A DNA stretch of 33,161 bases. It comes from a virus. Below, in pieces: positions 1 through 7,930 of this stretch. The stretch covers positions 1 through 33,161 of IMG/VR virus record IMGVR_UViG_3300029309_000167. The stretch is one strand, 5' to 3'. The position numbers and the translations under genes were made by a program. The first letter of the stretch is position 1. Every line of letters starts with the position of its first letter. Below the pieces are notes generated by a model. The model made no database searches, was not told the origin of the DNA, and saw nothing but the letters and a program-made list of their open reading frames with translations.

Positions 1-459
1 ACAAAAAGTATCTCTGAATTAATAACAAAAGGCGTATTACCATCAAAAAAAGGGCGATCACCTCTAAATATTGATGTTTGCAGACATAGTTATATCAGTT
101 ATTTGCGAAAATTAGCTGGTTATCACAAAAAAAGTGGTTCAGGTGATATTGCAGAAGAAAAAACAAGACTTACCAAAGCACAAGCTGATAAAGCAGAGCT
201 AGAAGTGTCAGAATTAGAGGGAAAACTAATACCAGCACCATTAGTACAAGATACATGGACTGATTTTGTTGCTAATGTACGAGCAAAGCTACTTGGTATA
301 CCATCAAGACTTGCACATCAAATGATTGCAACTGAAAACTATGCAGAAGCAGAAAAATTACTAAAAGACTGCATCTATGATGCACTAAATGAATTAGCAG
401 ACAATGGAATACCTACAGAATATGCAGATCGTGTTGAAAAACACGAATCAAACATTTAA
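1..459 (+). CDS. Terminase small subunit, Nu1-like (5'-truncated by window edge)
   Basis: The frame is open from base 1, so the 5' end lies outside the window and the Leu codon TTG at 103 is not a real start. The visible part begins TKSISELITKGVLPS, the recognition helix and wing of a Nu1-type winged helix-turn-helix that binds the phage cos/pac DNA. It continues with the dimerisation helix typical of the family (LTKAQADKAELEVSELEGKLI) and the 'VRAKLLGIPSRLA' segment common in alphaproteobacterial phage Nu1 proteins. The large subunit gene overlaps its 3' end. About 152 residues are present; 15-25 are probably missing. Candidate missing 5' ends lie at 33108-33161. The family assignment is strong from sequence and position. 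Confidence 0.85.
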   Translation, partial: TKSISELITKGVLPSKKGRSPLNIDVCRHSYISYLRKLAGYHKKSGSGDIAEEKTRLTKAQADKAELEVSELEGKLIPAPLVQDTWTDFVANVRAKLLGIPSRLAHQMIATENYAEAEKLLKDCIYDALNELADNGIPTEYADRVEKHESNI

Positions 460-2224
460 ACCACCACCTGATTTAAAATTATCTGAGTGGTCAGATCGTT
501 ACAGGAAGTTATCACCTGAATCTTCTGCTGAAGCTGGACAATGGAACACAAGCAGAGCAGAGTATCAAAGAGAAATAATGGACACTTTCAATGATCCACA
601 TATTGAAAGGATAGTAGTTATGACTTCTTCACAAGTTGGTAAGACTGAAATAATACTAAATGCTATTGGTTATTACATAGATCAAGATGCTTCACCAATA
701 TTAATTGTGCAACCAACATTACAAATGGGACAAGCATTTAGTAAAGATAGGCTTTCAGCTATGATTAGGGATAGTGAAAAGTTAAGAGGTTGTGTAAAAG
801 ATGCTAGAAGTAGAGATGCTAATAATACAACTATGCACAAAAAGTTTGCTGGTGGTCATTTAACTATTGTTGGCTCTAATTCAGCTTCAGGTTTGGCATC
901 AAGACCAATTAGAATTTTGCTAATGGATGAAGTTGATAGATATGAACTTAGTGCTGGTAGTGAGGGTTCACCTATTGCATTAGCTGTAGCTAGAACTAAA
1001 ACATTTTGGAATAGGAAGATATTTATGTGTTCTACTCCAACAGTTAAAGGTTTATCTGCAATAGAATCAGCTTTTGAAGAATCAGATAAACGCTACTATT
1101 ATGTGCCATGTCCTGAATGTGAACATAAGCAAGTATTAAAATGGAAAAATGTTGTTTGGGAAGAAGATAAACCTGAAACAGCAACTTATGCTTGTGAGGA
1201 ATGTGGATCAGTCATTGAAGAATCAAAAAAACAATGGATGCTTAAACATGGTGAATGGAGAGCTACAAATGAATCTAGCAATACAGCAGGTTTCCATATA
1301 TCAGAATTATATTCAGTTTGGTCAACTTGGAGTCAGATGGCTACAAACTTTCTTGAAGCAAAAAAGAATCCTGAAACTTTAAAGACATTTATAAATACTG
1401 CATTAGGTGAATCATGGGAAGAACAAGGCGATGCGGTAGAGTATGACACTTTATTACAAAGAAGATTATCTTATGATAAAACTACTGTTCCTGAAGAAGT
1501 CTTAGTTATTACAGCAGGAGTTGATACACAAAAAGATAGATTAGAATGTCAGCTTGTAGGTTGGGGTAAGAATTACGAAGCATGGGTTTTAGATTACAAA
1601 ATCTTTTGGGGTGATCCTAATGCTTATCAGGTATGGCAAGATTTAGATAGTTATCTTAAAAAAAGATTTAAGACTGAAACAAATAGAATCATACCTATAT
1701 CTTGTGCTTGTTTAGATTCAGGTGGACATCATACAAATCAAGTTTACGCCTTTACAAAACCAAGACAAGCTAGAAGAATATTTGCTATAAAAGGTTTATC
1801 ACAAGCTGGTAAACCAATAGTAAATAGACCAACATTTGTAGGTAAGAACAAAGCTGTTTTATATGGTGTTGGAACTGATACTGCTAAAGAAGCTATTTTT
1901 GCTAGGTTATCTACTAATCCTGAAACTACTACACTACATTTTTGTTCTGATCTTGATGAAGAATATTTTAAACAACTTACAGCAGAAAAAAGAGTTACAA
2001 AATGGCTTAGAGGTAAAAAGTCCTTAGTATGGAAACAAATAAGACCAAGAAACGAAGCATTAGATACTTTGGTCTATAACTTTGCAGCTATTTATATTTT
2101 AAATCCTAACTATGATGTAATTGAACAAAAGATACTTATGCAAGACAGTAAATCGCAACAAAATACACAAAAAAAGCAAAGTAAAGCCATAAATAGACAA
2201 AATTTTGCTACAAATTGGAAATAA
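404..2224 (+). CDS. Terminase large subunit, GpA family
   Basis: This ATPase-nuclease motor packages DNA into the prohead. Counting from ATG 404 (606 aa), I see a Walker A-like loop SSQVGKT (75-81), Walker B ILLMDE (Asp175-Glu176), and a zinc-ribbon pair Cys236/Cys239 and Cys264/Cys267 typical of GpA. The C-terminal RNase H-like nuclease domain has candidate metal-binding acids Asp374 (GVDTQKD), Asp438 (CLDSGGHH) and Asp554 (NEALDTLVYN). The gene overlaps the small subunit by 56 bases. An in-frame ATG at 422 would give 600 aa and a shorter overlap; neither start has a clear Shine-Dalgarno. GpA enzymes usually belong to lambda-like, cos-type packagers. The family call is firm; only the start is uncertain. 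Confidence 0.93.
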   Translation: MEYLQNMQIVLKNTNQTFKPPPDLKLSEWSDRYRKLSPESSAEAGQWNTSRAEYQREIMDTFNDPHIERIVVMTSSQVGKTEIILNAIGYYIDQDASPILIVQPTLQMGQAFSKDRLSAMIRDSEKLRGCVKDARSRDANNTTMHKKFAGGHLTIVGSNSASGLASRPIRILLMDEVDRYELSAGSEGSPIALAVARTKTFWNRKIFMCSTPTVKGLSAIESAFEESDKRYYYVPCPECEHKQVLKWKNVVWEEDKPETATYACEECGSVIEESKKQWMLKHGEWRATNESSNTAGFHISELYSVWSTWSQMATNFLEAKKNPETLKTFINTALGESWEEQGDAVEYDTLLQRRLSYDKTTVPEEVLVITAGVDTQKDRLECQLVGWGKNYEAWVLDYKIFWGDPNAYQVWQDLDSYLKKRFKTETNRIIPISCACLDSGGHHTNQVYAFTKPRQARRIFAIKGLSQAGKPIVNRPTFVGKNKAVLYGVGTDTAKEAIFARLSTNPETTTLHFCSDLDEEYFKQLTAEKRVTKWLRGKKSLVWKQIRPRNEALDTLVYNFAAIYILNPNYDVIEQKILMQDSKSQQNTQKKQSKAINRQNFATNWK

Positions 2225-2234
2225 ATACACTTTT

Positions 2235-2262
2235 TTTACACAAATATATATATTTATATATT
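2235..2262 (+). promoter_or_regulatory. Candidate sigma70 promoter of the orphan gene
   Basis: TTTACA (2235-2240; 5 of 6 to consensus) is followed after 16 bases by TATATT (2257-2262; 5 of 6). The region 2221-2290 is almost pure A/T, so a chance match is easy. However, the 16-base spacing equals that of the better promoter at 24057, and both lie just upstream of orphan genes with similar leaders. Confidence 0.45.
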
Positions 2263-2309
2263 TATATATGCATAATATACTTATGTTAAACAAAAAAGGA
2301 GTAATTAAC

Positions 2310-2717
2310 ATGAAAGAATTAAATGAAAATGATCGTAGAAACATGATTGAGTATTTCATAAATAATAGAATTTGTTTAGTGCATAATTACGCAGATTCTA
2401 AACAGCTACCTAAATATATTGCTAACAATATGATTGAGCAATTAGAATTAGCATTAGAGCAATCCATGAATGGTTTTTATCAAGATGCTAATGCTTCTTT
2501 GATTGCTTATAAAAAATTATATTCTAATTATGCTGATGGTTTGTACAGTCTTGATAAGCCTTCAGTAAATAAGTGGTATTTCCAAGAGCTTTGTACTTCT
2601 GATATAAGTGTACAGTTATTAGTTCTTTCTATGCCTAAGCATGGTGGTTTATTCGATCAAAATGTTAGCGTAAGAAAAACTGGTAGAAAGTTTGAGATTA
2701 CAAAAAGAGTTGCATAA
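2310..2717 (+). CDS. Orphan protein between terminase and head genes (moron-like)
   Basis: This 135-aa protein is not one I recognise. The start is ATG 2310, preceded by a good Shine-Dalgarno (AAAAAGGAG, about 2293-2301); the frame is open further upstream, but those bases hold the AT-rich promoter candidate. The protein looks soluble and mostly helical, with no signal peptide or membrane segment. A helical part (residues 1-75) contains NNMIEQLELALEQS, and a basic C-terminus follows (VRKTGRKFEITKRVA). It sits where lambda-type genomes normally go straight from gpA to gpW/portal. It is flanked by its own promoter candidate and a strong intrinsic terminator, the layout of a moron: an independently transcribed accessory gene. 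No function can be inferred from sequence alone. Confidence 0.8.
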   Translation: MKELNENDRRNMIEYFINNRICLVHNYADSKQLPKYIANNMIEQLELALEQSMNGFYQDANASLIAYKKLYSNYADGLYSLDKPSVNKWYFQELCTSDISVQLLVLSMPKHGGLFDQNVSVRKTGRKFEITKRVA

Positions 2718-2731
2718 ACAACCTTAATATT

Positions 2732-2764
2732 AAAAGGCTCTTAATTGAGCCTTTTTTATTTTTT
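2732..2764 (+). terminator. Rho-independent terminator
   Basis: A perfect 9-bp stem AAAAGGCTC (2732-2740) / GAGCCTTTT (2747-2755) with a 6-base loop TTAATT is followed by a T-rich tract running to about 2764. It lies 14 bases after the orphan gene's stop and before the promoter at 2777, so it should separate the terminase/orphan transcript from the head-gene transcript. Confidence 0.9.
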
Positions 2765-2776
2765 GCATTTTAAATG

Positions 2777-2822
2777 TTGACAATATACTAAAGAACCTTA
2801 GTGTTATAGGTAGATTAATCTA
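2777..2822 (+). promoter_or_regulatory. Candidate structural-gene promoter with palindrome at the start region
   Basis: A perfect -35 TTGACA (2777-2782) is followed by -10-like TGTTAT (2802-2807) or TTATAG (2804-2809). The spacing, 19-21 bases, is longer than ideal. Directly downstream, where transcription would start, is a perfect 12-bp palindrome TAGATTAATCTA (2811-2822), a possible operator. Its position between a strong terminator and the first head gene supports a real promoter; the suboptimal spacing suggests weak or activator-dependent use. Confidence 0.6.
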
Positions 2823-2841
2823 TAAAAAGAGAGGTTTTTAC

Positions 2842-3468
2842 TTGTCTAACGCATTTGATAGAGCAAATTACACTACTAAAGAACCTAGTCAGCTTGTGCT
2901 TGGAGATTATTGGGCATGGCGTAGGGATGATCTTGCAAGTGATTATCCAGTAAGTTCTTTTGCATTAACTTATGAATTTCACTTAGATGCTGGTGGTGGT
3001 GGCACAAAAAAATTCACATTAACTGCTACTGAAGCTGATGATACTTATTACATAGAAGCTGCATCTTCTAGCACTACAAGTTATACAGTTGGTGATTATA
3101 TTTGGGAAGCATACATAACTAAATCTGCTGATTCTAATAGAGTTATGGTTGATTCAGGGAGAACAACTATTACTGAAAATCTAGCTAATACTAATGCTGA
3201 TTTAAGAAGTCATGCAAAGATAGTACTGGATGCAATAGAAGCTGTTATAGAAAATAGAGCTTCAATGGATCAATCTTCAATGTCTATAGCAGGTAGGTCT
3301 TTATCAAGAATGTCTATAGATGAACTTTTAACATTTAGAGATAGATATAAATCTGAATACTTAAAAGAAATAAAACTTGCAAGAATTAGAAACAAACAGG
3401 GTTCAGGCAATACTGTAAAGGTAAACTTTGGATCATCAATAAATAGAAATGTAACAGACTTATCATAA
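2842..3468 (+). CDS. gpW-like head-tail joining protein with extra N-terminal domain
   Basis: This 208-aa protein uses a TTG start at 2842, chosen because GAGAGG (2830-2835) lies 7 bases upstream and no ATG fits. The N-terminal half (about 1-110) looks like a beta-sandwich (FALTYEFHLDAGGGG, DYIWEAYI). The C-terminal half (about 115-208) is helical and holds SIAGRSLSRMSIDELLTFRDRYKSEY, the pattern of gpW/DUF6148-type joiners that follow the terminase. lambda gpW is only about 68 aa, so the first domain is an addition. Its place between terminase and portal matches gpW. The gene ends in a TAATG overlap with the portal gene. I infer a role in head completion; the N-terminal domain's job is unknown. 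Confidence 0.65.
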   Translation: MSNAFDRANYTTKEPSQLVLGDYWAWRRDDLASDYPVSSFALTYEFHLDAGGGGTKKFTLTATEADDTYYIEAASSSTTSYTVGDYIWEAYITKSADSNRVMVDSGRTTITENLANTNADLRSHAKIVLDAIEAVIENRASMDQSSMSIAGRSLSRMSIDELLTFRDRYKSEYLKEIKLARIRNKQGSGNTVKVNFGSSINRNVTDLS

Positions 3469-4955
3469 TGGCTTGGTATAACAATATATTTGGAAATAAT
3501 AAAAAACCTAAAAGACAATTTAGAAGAAGCTATACAGGTGCAAATACAGGAAGATTATTTGCAGATTTTATAACTAGCTCTACTTCTGCTGATGCTGAAA
3601 TAAAAGATAACATAAGGCTTCTTAGAGATAGAAGTAGAGATTTAGCAAGAAACGATCCATTTATAGCAAGGTATCTAAACCTGATGGTATCTAATGTGAT
3701 CGGAAAGCAGGGCGTAAGAGTTAGCTCCAAAGCTCGAAATGATGATCAGTCATTAGATATTGGAGCTAACCTGCTTATTGAAAGATCATGGAAAGAATGG
3801 TGTCAGCTTGGAAATTGTACTGTAAATGAAAGGCTTACATTTTTAGATTGTCAAAAGATATTTATTGAAACCTTATGTAGAGATGGAGAGGTATTAGTAA
3901 GAAAAGTAAAAGATAGTAGTTCACCATTTGGCTTTAAAATTAGTTTTATTGAAGCAGACCATTTAGATGAAAATAAAAATGAAACAAGATTAAAAAATGG
4001 CAATAGTATTAAGATGGGTGTTGAGCTTGATAAGGGTGGTAAACCAGTAGCATACCATTTATTTAAAAAGCATCCTTATGATAATACTTATCCAAAACCA
4101 CAACAGGAATACATTAGAGTTCCAGCAGATGAAATAATACACGCTTACCTACCACAAAGAGCAGAACAAACAAGAGGAGTATCATTTATTGCACCTATCA
4201 TAGCTAATATGAAAATGCTTAACGGATATTACGAAGCAGAGATTGTAGCTGCTAGAGTTGGCGCATCAAAAATGGGTTTTATAACTTCACCTGATGGCGA
4301 TGGTTATGTTGGAGATGGTGAAATGGAAGATACTTTTAATCCATCTATGAGCGCACAAGCAGGAGTGTTTGAACAACTACCAGCAGGAATGTCATTTGAA
4401 AGTTTTGATCCTACACATCCAACATCTGCATTTGAACCATTTACTACAAGCATATTAAGAAGTATTGCATCAGGTTTAAATATTTCTTATCACGCACTAA
4501 GCAATGATTTAACTTCTGTAAATTATTCAAGTATCAGACAAGGTGCTTTAGAAGATAGGTCTATGTATCAACTATATCAACAGTTTGTAATAGAGCATTT
4601 TATAAACCCTATATTTAAATCATGGTTAGAGATGGCTATATCTACAGGTTATATAAACTTACCTATAGCAAAGTATGACAAGTTTGCTAGAGCAATAAGT
4701 TACATACCTAGAAGTTTTGCATGGATTGATCCTTTAAAAGAAATGCAATCAAATATATTAGGTTTACAAAATGGAACTGTTACTTATGCTGATATAAGTG
4801 CTGCTTATGGTAGAGATGTTGAAGAACTATTTGAACAGCATCAAAAAGAAGTAGAACTAGCAAAACAATATGGTATAGAAATAGCTTATCAACCATTTGG
4901 AACTAAGCTACCAGTTGAAGCTAACATACAAGGTGGGGATGAAGAAGATGCCTAA
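3468..4955 (+). CDS. Portal protein, lambda gpB family
   Basis: This 495-aa protein forms the dodecameric ring at the capsid vertex through which DNA enters and leaves. It shows the lambda-portal signature along its length: an arginine-rich start, NDPFIARYLNLMVSNVIGK, WKEWCQLG, CRDGEVLVR, IPADEIIHAY-like (VPADEIIHAYLP), QRAEQTRGVSF and the long helix ending in SSIRQGALEDRSMYQ. Length is close to lambda gpB (533 aa). The start overlaps the previous stop as TAATG, implying translational coupling. The 3' end overlaps the protease-capsid gene by a few bases. The family call is firm. Confidence 0.93.
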   Translation: MAWYNNIFGNNKKPKRQFRRSYTGANTGRLFADFITSSTSADAEIKDNIRLLRDRSRDLARNDPFIARYLNLMVSNVIGKQGVRVSSKARNDDQSLDIGANLLIERSWKEWCQLGNCTVNERLTFLDCQKIFIETLCRDGEVLVRKVKDSSSPFGFKISFIEADHLDENKNETRLKNGNSIKMGVELDKGGKPVAYHLFKKHPYDNTYPKPQQEYIRVPADEIIHAYLPQRAEQTRGVSFIAPIIANMKMLNGYYEAEIVAARVGASKMGFITSPDGDGYVGDGEMEDTFNPSMSAQAGVFEQLPAGMSFESFDPTHPTSAFEPFTTSILRSIASGLNISYHALSNDLTSVNYSSIRQGALEDRSMYQLYQQFVIEHFINPIFKSWLEMAISTGYINLPIAKYDKFARAISYIPRSFAWIDPLKEMQSNILGLQNGTVTYADISAAYGRDVEELFEQHQKEVELAKQYGIEIAYQPFGTKLPVEANIQGGDEEDA

Positions 4956-7908
4956 ACCAACAGAGGGTATGAAAGCTGAAGCACAAAAAGGCATTGACTG
5001 GCGGGAAGAGCTTGGTCGTGGTGGAACTAGAATAGGTGCTGTTAGAGCAAGGCAAATAGTCAATGGTGAAAACTTATCTGATGAAACGGTTAAAAGAATG
5101 TATAGCTTTTTTAGTAGACATGAAGTTGATAAAGAAGCTGAAGGATTTGATTCAGGTGAAGAAGGTTATCCATCAAACGGAAGAATTGCATGGGCATTAT
5201 GGGGTGGCGATGCTGGATATTCTTGGTCAAGAAGATTAGTAGAACAAATGAAAAAAGAAGATAGAAGCATTGATAACGTAAGAAACGAAACTATTGAATA
5301 TAAGGTAGTAATTAAAGAGGGTGAAAACAAATATGGTGAAGGTAATAAATTTTATTTAGATGGAGAACTATCACCAAGTTTAGTAATGTTAGAAGGTAAT
5401 ACATATCAGTTTGATATATCTGATGCATCTAACAAAACTCACGCACTTAGATTTTCAACAACAGAAGATGGTGTTCATAATGATGGTGAACCATATCAAA
5501 CTGGTGTAAATATTAATGGTAAAGCAGGTGAAGATAACGCATCTATAAGTATTGAGATTACAGAAGATACGCCTGATCTTTATTATTATTGTGTAAACCA
5601 TTCGGGTATGGGTGGCAAAATAGATGTAAGACAAGTAGAAGATACTGAAGAAAGAGCGGTATCAGGTAAAGCACTAACAATGATTGAAAACAAAGTAGAA
5701 GAACACAATGAAGAAGTTGGTAATGTTAAGTCTAAAAGGACTAATGTATCAACTTTATCAAAAGTTTACGAGAGAGGGATTGGTGCTTATAAAACTAATC
5801 CAGCTTCAGTAAGACCTAATGTTAGTAGTCCTGAACAATGGGCTGCTGCTAGAATCAACAGTTTTTTATATGTTTTAAGAAATGGTAGATTCAGAAGTGG
5901 CAAACATGATACAGACCTGCTACCTGAAGGACATCCTTTATCAACAAAAAACGAGGAAAAAGCTATGAAAGATAAAGAAGATAGACATATCCTCAACATT
6001 AGTGAGCAAGACAATAAAGTTATTGTTGAGTTTGCCAAACATGGTGAGGATAAAGAAGTGGTAGAAGAAGATACAGAAATGGAATCAGCTAGACCTTATC
6101 ACTATGAGGAAGATGAAGATAAAGATAGAAAGGTTGTTAGTTTAAAAACTAGCTATAGAACTATTGATTTATCTAGGTCTGAATTTATAGATAAAGAAAA
6201 AAGATTGGTTCGAGTTGGCGTATCTTCTGAAGAACCAGTAGAACGTAGTTTTGGAATGGAAGTTCTAGGACATGCACCTGAAGATATAAACATGGAGTTT
6301 ATGCAATCAGGAAGATCACCATTATTGCTTGATCATGATATGACTAAGCAAATTGGTGTTGTAGAAGAATTTAAACTAGATCAGTCAGCTAAGAGGACAA
6401 TAGCTGTAGTCAGATTTGGAAAATCAAGACTTGCTGAAGAAGTTTTTAGAGATGTAGTCGATGGAATACGTTTAAATATATCTGTTGGCTATAGAGTAGA
6501 TAAGATGGAAAGATACAACAAAGATGATGAAACTTATTATCGTGCATCATGGACGCCTATGGAAATTAGTTCTGTAAGTGTTCCAGCAGATCAAAGCAGA
6601 TTGGTCGGAGTTGGTCGTTCTAAAGATAAACAAACTTTTAACACAACAAAGGTGGAAATGATGGAAAACGAGAAAAAAGAAATTAATCTTGATGAAGTTA
6701 GATCGCAAAGTGTTGATGAAGCAAGAAAAGAATTTCAAAAGAACTCAAAAGAAATTATTGATCTTGGCGTAAGACACAATAAAAGAGATTTAGCTAATCA
6801 AGCTATAAAAGATGGCGTTTCTGTTGAAGATTTTAGAGGACAATTATTAGATAAAATTTCTAACGATGTCTCTTTAGAAACTCCTACAGAAATTGGATTA
6901 ACAGAAAAAGAAACCAAAAGATTTAGCTTATTAAGAGCAGTTAATGCTATGGCTAATCCTACAGATAGAAAAGCCCAAGAAGCTGCAAAATTTGAATTTG
7001 AATGTTCAGAAGCAGCACAAAGAGCTTATGGGACTACAGCACAAGGCGTAATGCTTCCTGATGAAGTTTTAAGAAACTGGAATCAGAGAGATTTAAACGC
7101 TTCTGATGATTCAAATCTTATTGGTCAAGACTACAGAGCAGGTGATTTCATAGATGTACTAAGAAATAACTCTGCTGTAATGCCAATGGCAACTATGCTT
7201 AATGGACTAAGTGGTGATGTAAAAATCCCAAGAAAAACTGCTGCTTCAAGTGCTGCATTTATTAGTTCAGAGGGTGGTGCTAGTGGTGAATCTGAGTTTA
7301 CAGTAGGTTCTGTAACTATGTCTCCTAAGACATTAGGAGCGCATACAGACGTCACTAGACAATTAATGATTCAATCATCTATTGATGTTGAAAACTTAAT
7401 TAGAAATGACTTAGCACAAGCTATGGCTATTGCTATTGATGATGCTGCATTAGAGGGTTCAGGAAGTTCAGGTAATCCAACAGGTATTACTAATACTTCA
7501 GGTATAAACTCTGTATCACTTTCAAGTGCTGCTGCTCCAACATTCGCTGAGATGGTGAGTATGGAAACTGCTGTGAGAGTTGATAACGCATTACTTGGTG
7601 ATCTTGCTTACATAGTGCATCCAACCAACTATGGAACATTAAAAACTACAGAAAAAGCAACAAATACAGCACAATTTGTAGCAGTTAATGATGAAATCAA
7701 TGGCTATAAAGTCGTTGTTTCACCACAAATTACTGCAAACAATTACGTATTTGGTAATTTTAATGACTTGCTTGTTGGTATGTTTGGAGGATTAGACATT
7801 GTTGTTGATCCATTCTCAAACTCAACTTCAGGTACAGTTAGAATAGTAGCTTTACAATCAGTAGATGTAGCTGTGAGACATGCAGTTTCATTCTGTGCTG
7901 GTAGTTAA
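4948..7908 (+). CDS. Accessory-cupredoxin-prohead protease-HK97 major capsid fusion polyprotein
   Basis: The 986-aa frame has no internal stop (counted from ATG 4948; ATG 4939 and 4897 are alternatives; GGTGGGG lies at 4932-4938). Domains in order: (1) about 8-95, GRGGTRIGAVRARQI...FFSRHEVDKEAEG, an unnamed phage structural module; (2) about 116-233, a cupredoxin-like sandwich with His165 and the C-terminal loop Cys215-x2-His218-x2-Met221; (3) about 260-330, YERGIGAYKTNPASVRP...LRNGRFRSGK, another unnamed module; (4) about 380-560, an HK97-type prohead serine protease with candidate triad His463 (LLDHD), Ser512 (NISVGYR) and Glu539 (PMEISSVSVPA); (5) about 572-986, a delta/scaffold region and an HK97-fold capsid (RNNSAVMPMATMLNG, IPRKTAASSAAFISSEGG, DDAALEGSGSSGNPTGI). 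SD-preceded in-frame ATGs at 5965 and 6661 could release protease-capsid and capsid alone. Protease and capsid are usually separate genes. Domains 4-5 are firm, the rest is inferred. Confidence 0.9.
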   Translation: MPKPTEGMKAEAQKGIDWREELGRGGTRIGAVRARQIVNGENLSDETVKRMYSFFSRHEVDKEAEGFDSGEEGYPSNGRIAWALWGGDAGYSWSRRLVEQMKKEDRSIDNVRNETIEYKVVIKEGENKYGEGNKFYLDGELSPSLVMLEGNTYQFDISDASNKTHALRFSTTEDGVHNDGEPYQTGVNINGKAGEDNASISIEITEDTPDLYYYCVNHSGMGGKIDVRQVEDTEERAVSGKALTMIENKVEEHNEEVGNVKSKRTNVSTLSKVYERGIGAYKTNPASVRPNVSSPEQWAAARINSFLYVLRNGRFRSGKHDTDLLPEGHPLSTKNEEKAMKDKEDRHILNISEQDNKVIVEFAKHGEDKEVVEEDTEMESARPYHYEEDEDKDRKVVSLKTSYRTIDLSRSEFIDKEKRLVRVGVSSEEPVERSFGMEVLGHAPEDINMEFMQSGRSPLLLDHDMTKQIGVVEEFKLDQSAKRTIAVVRFGKSRLAEEVFRDVVDGIRLNISVGYRVDKMERYNKDDETYYRASWTPMEISSVSVPADQSRLVGVGRSKDKQTFNTTKVEMMENEKKEINLDEVRSQSVDEARKEFQKNSKEIIDLGVRHNKRDLANQAIKDGVSVEDFRGQLLDKISNDVSLETPTEIGLTEKETKRFSLLRAVNAMANPTDRKAQEAAKFEFECSEAAQRAYGTTAQGVMLPDEVLRNWNQRDLNASDDSNLIGQDYRAGDFIDVLRNNSAVMPMATMLNGLSGDVKIPRKTAASSAAFISSEGGASGESEFTVGSVTMSPKTLGAHTDVTRQLMIQSSIDVENLIRNDLAQAMAIAIDDAALEGSGSSGNPTGITNTSGINSVSLSSAAAPTFAEMVSMETAVRVDNALLGDLAYIVHPTNYGTLKTTEKATNTAQFVAVNDEINGYKVVVSPQITANNYVFGNFNDLLVGMFGGLDIVVDPFSNSTSGTVRIVALQSVDVAVRHAVSFCAGS
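5953..5967 (+). promoter_or_regulatory. Internal ribosome binding site and in-frame ATG before the protease domain
   Basis: GAGGA (5953-5957) lies 7 bases before an in-frame ATG (5965-5967) inside the polyprotein gene. Translation from here would start MKDKEDRHILNISEQ, just ahead of the protease domain, omitting the accessory and cupredoxin-like modules. The same ACGAGGAA context ends the gene before the tail tube start at 9533. GAGGA also encodes Glu-Glu here, so a chance SD is possible. Confidence 0.5.
6648..6663 (+). promoter_or_regulatory. Internal ribosome binding site and in-frame ATG before the capsid domain
   Basis: AAAGGTGG (6648-6655) is followed by two consecutive in-frame ATGs (6658 and 6661; spacing 2 and 5 bases). 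Starting at 6661 gives MENEKKEINLDEV and a 415-aa product, a normal length for an HK97-type capsid precursor with its delta domain. GGTGG-type SDs also precede the gpJ-like gene (13280-13287) and the polyprotein start. This could supply excess capsid subunits over protease. Confidence 0.6.
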
Positions 7909-7930
7909 TGGTACTTAGTACAAACAAAAT

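Noticed and set aside
1149-1382. 77-aa forward frame inside the large terminase gene
   Set aside because: It is an out-of-frame shadow of strongly conserved GpA sequence, without its own ribosome site.
2201-2309. Longer version of the orphan gene starting at 2205
   Set aside because: The added residues come from the AT-rich promoter region (Ile/Tyr/Phe runs), and ATG 2310 has a clear Shine-Dalgarno.
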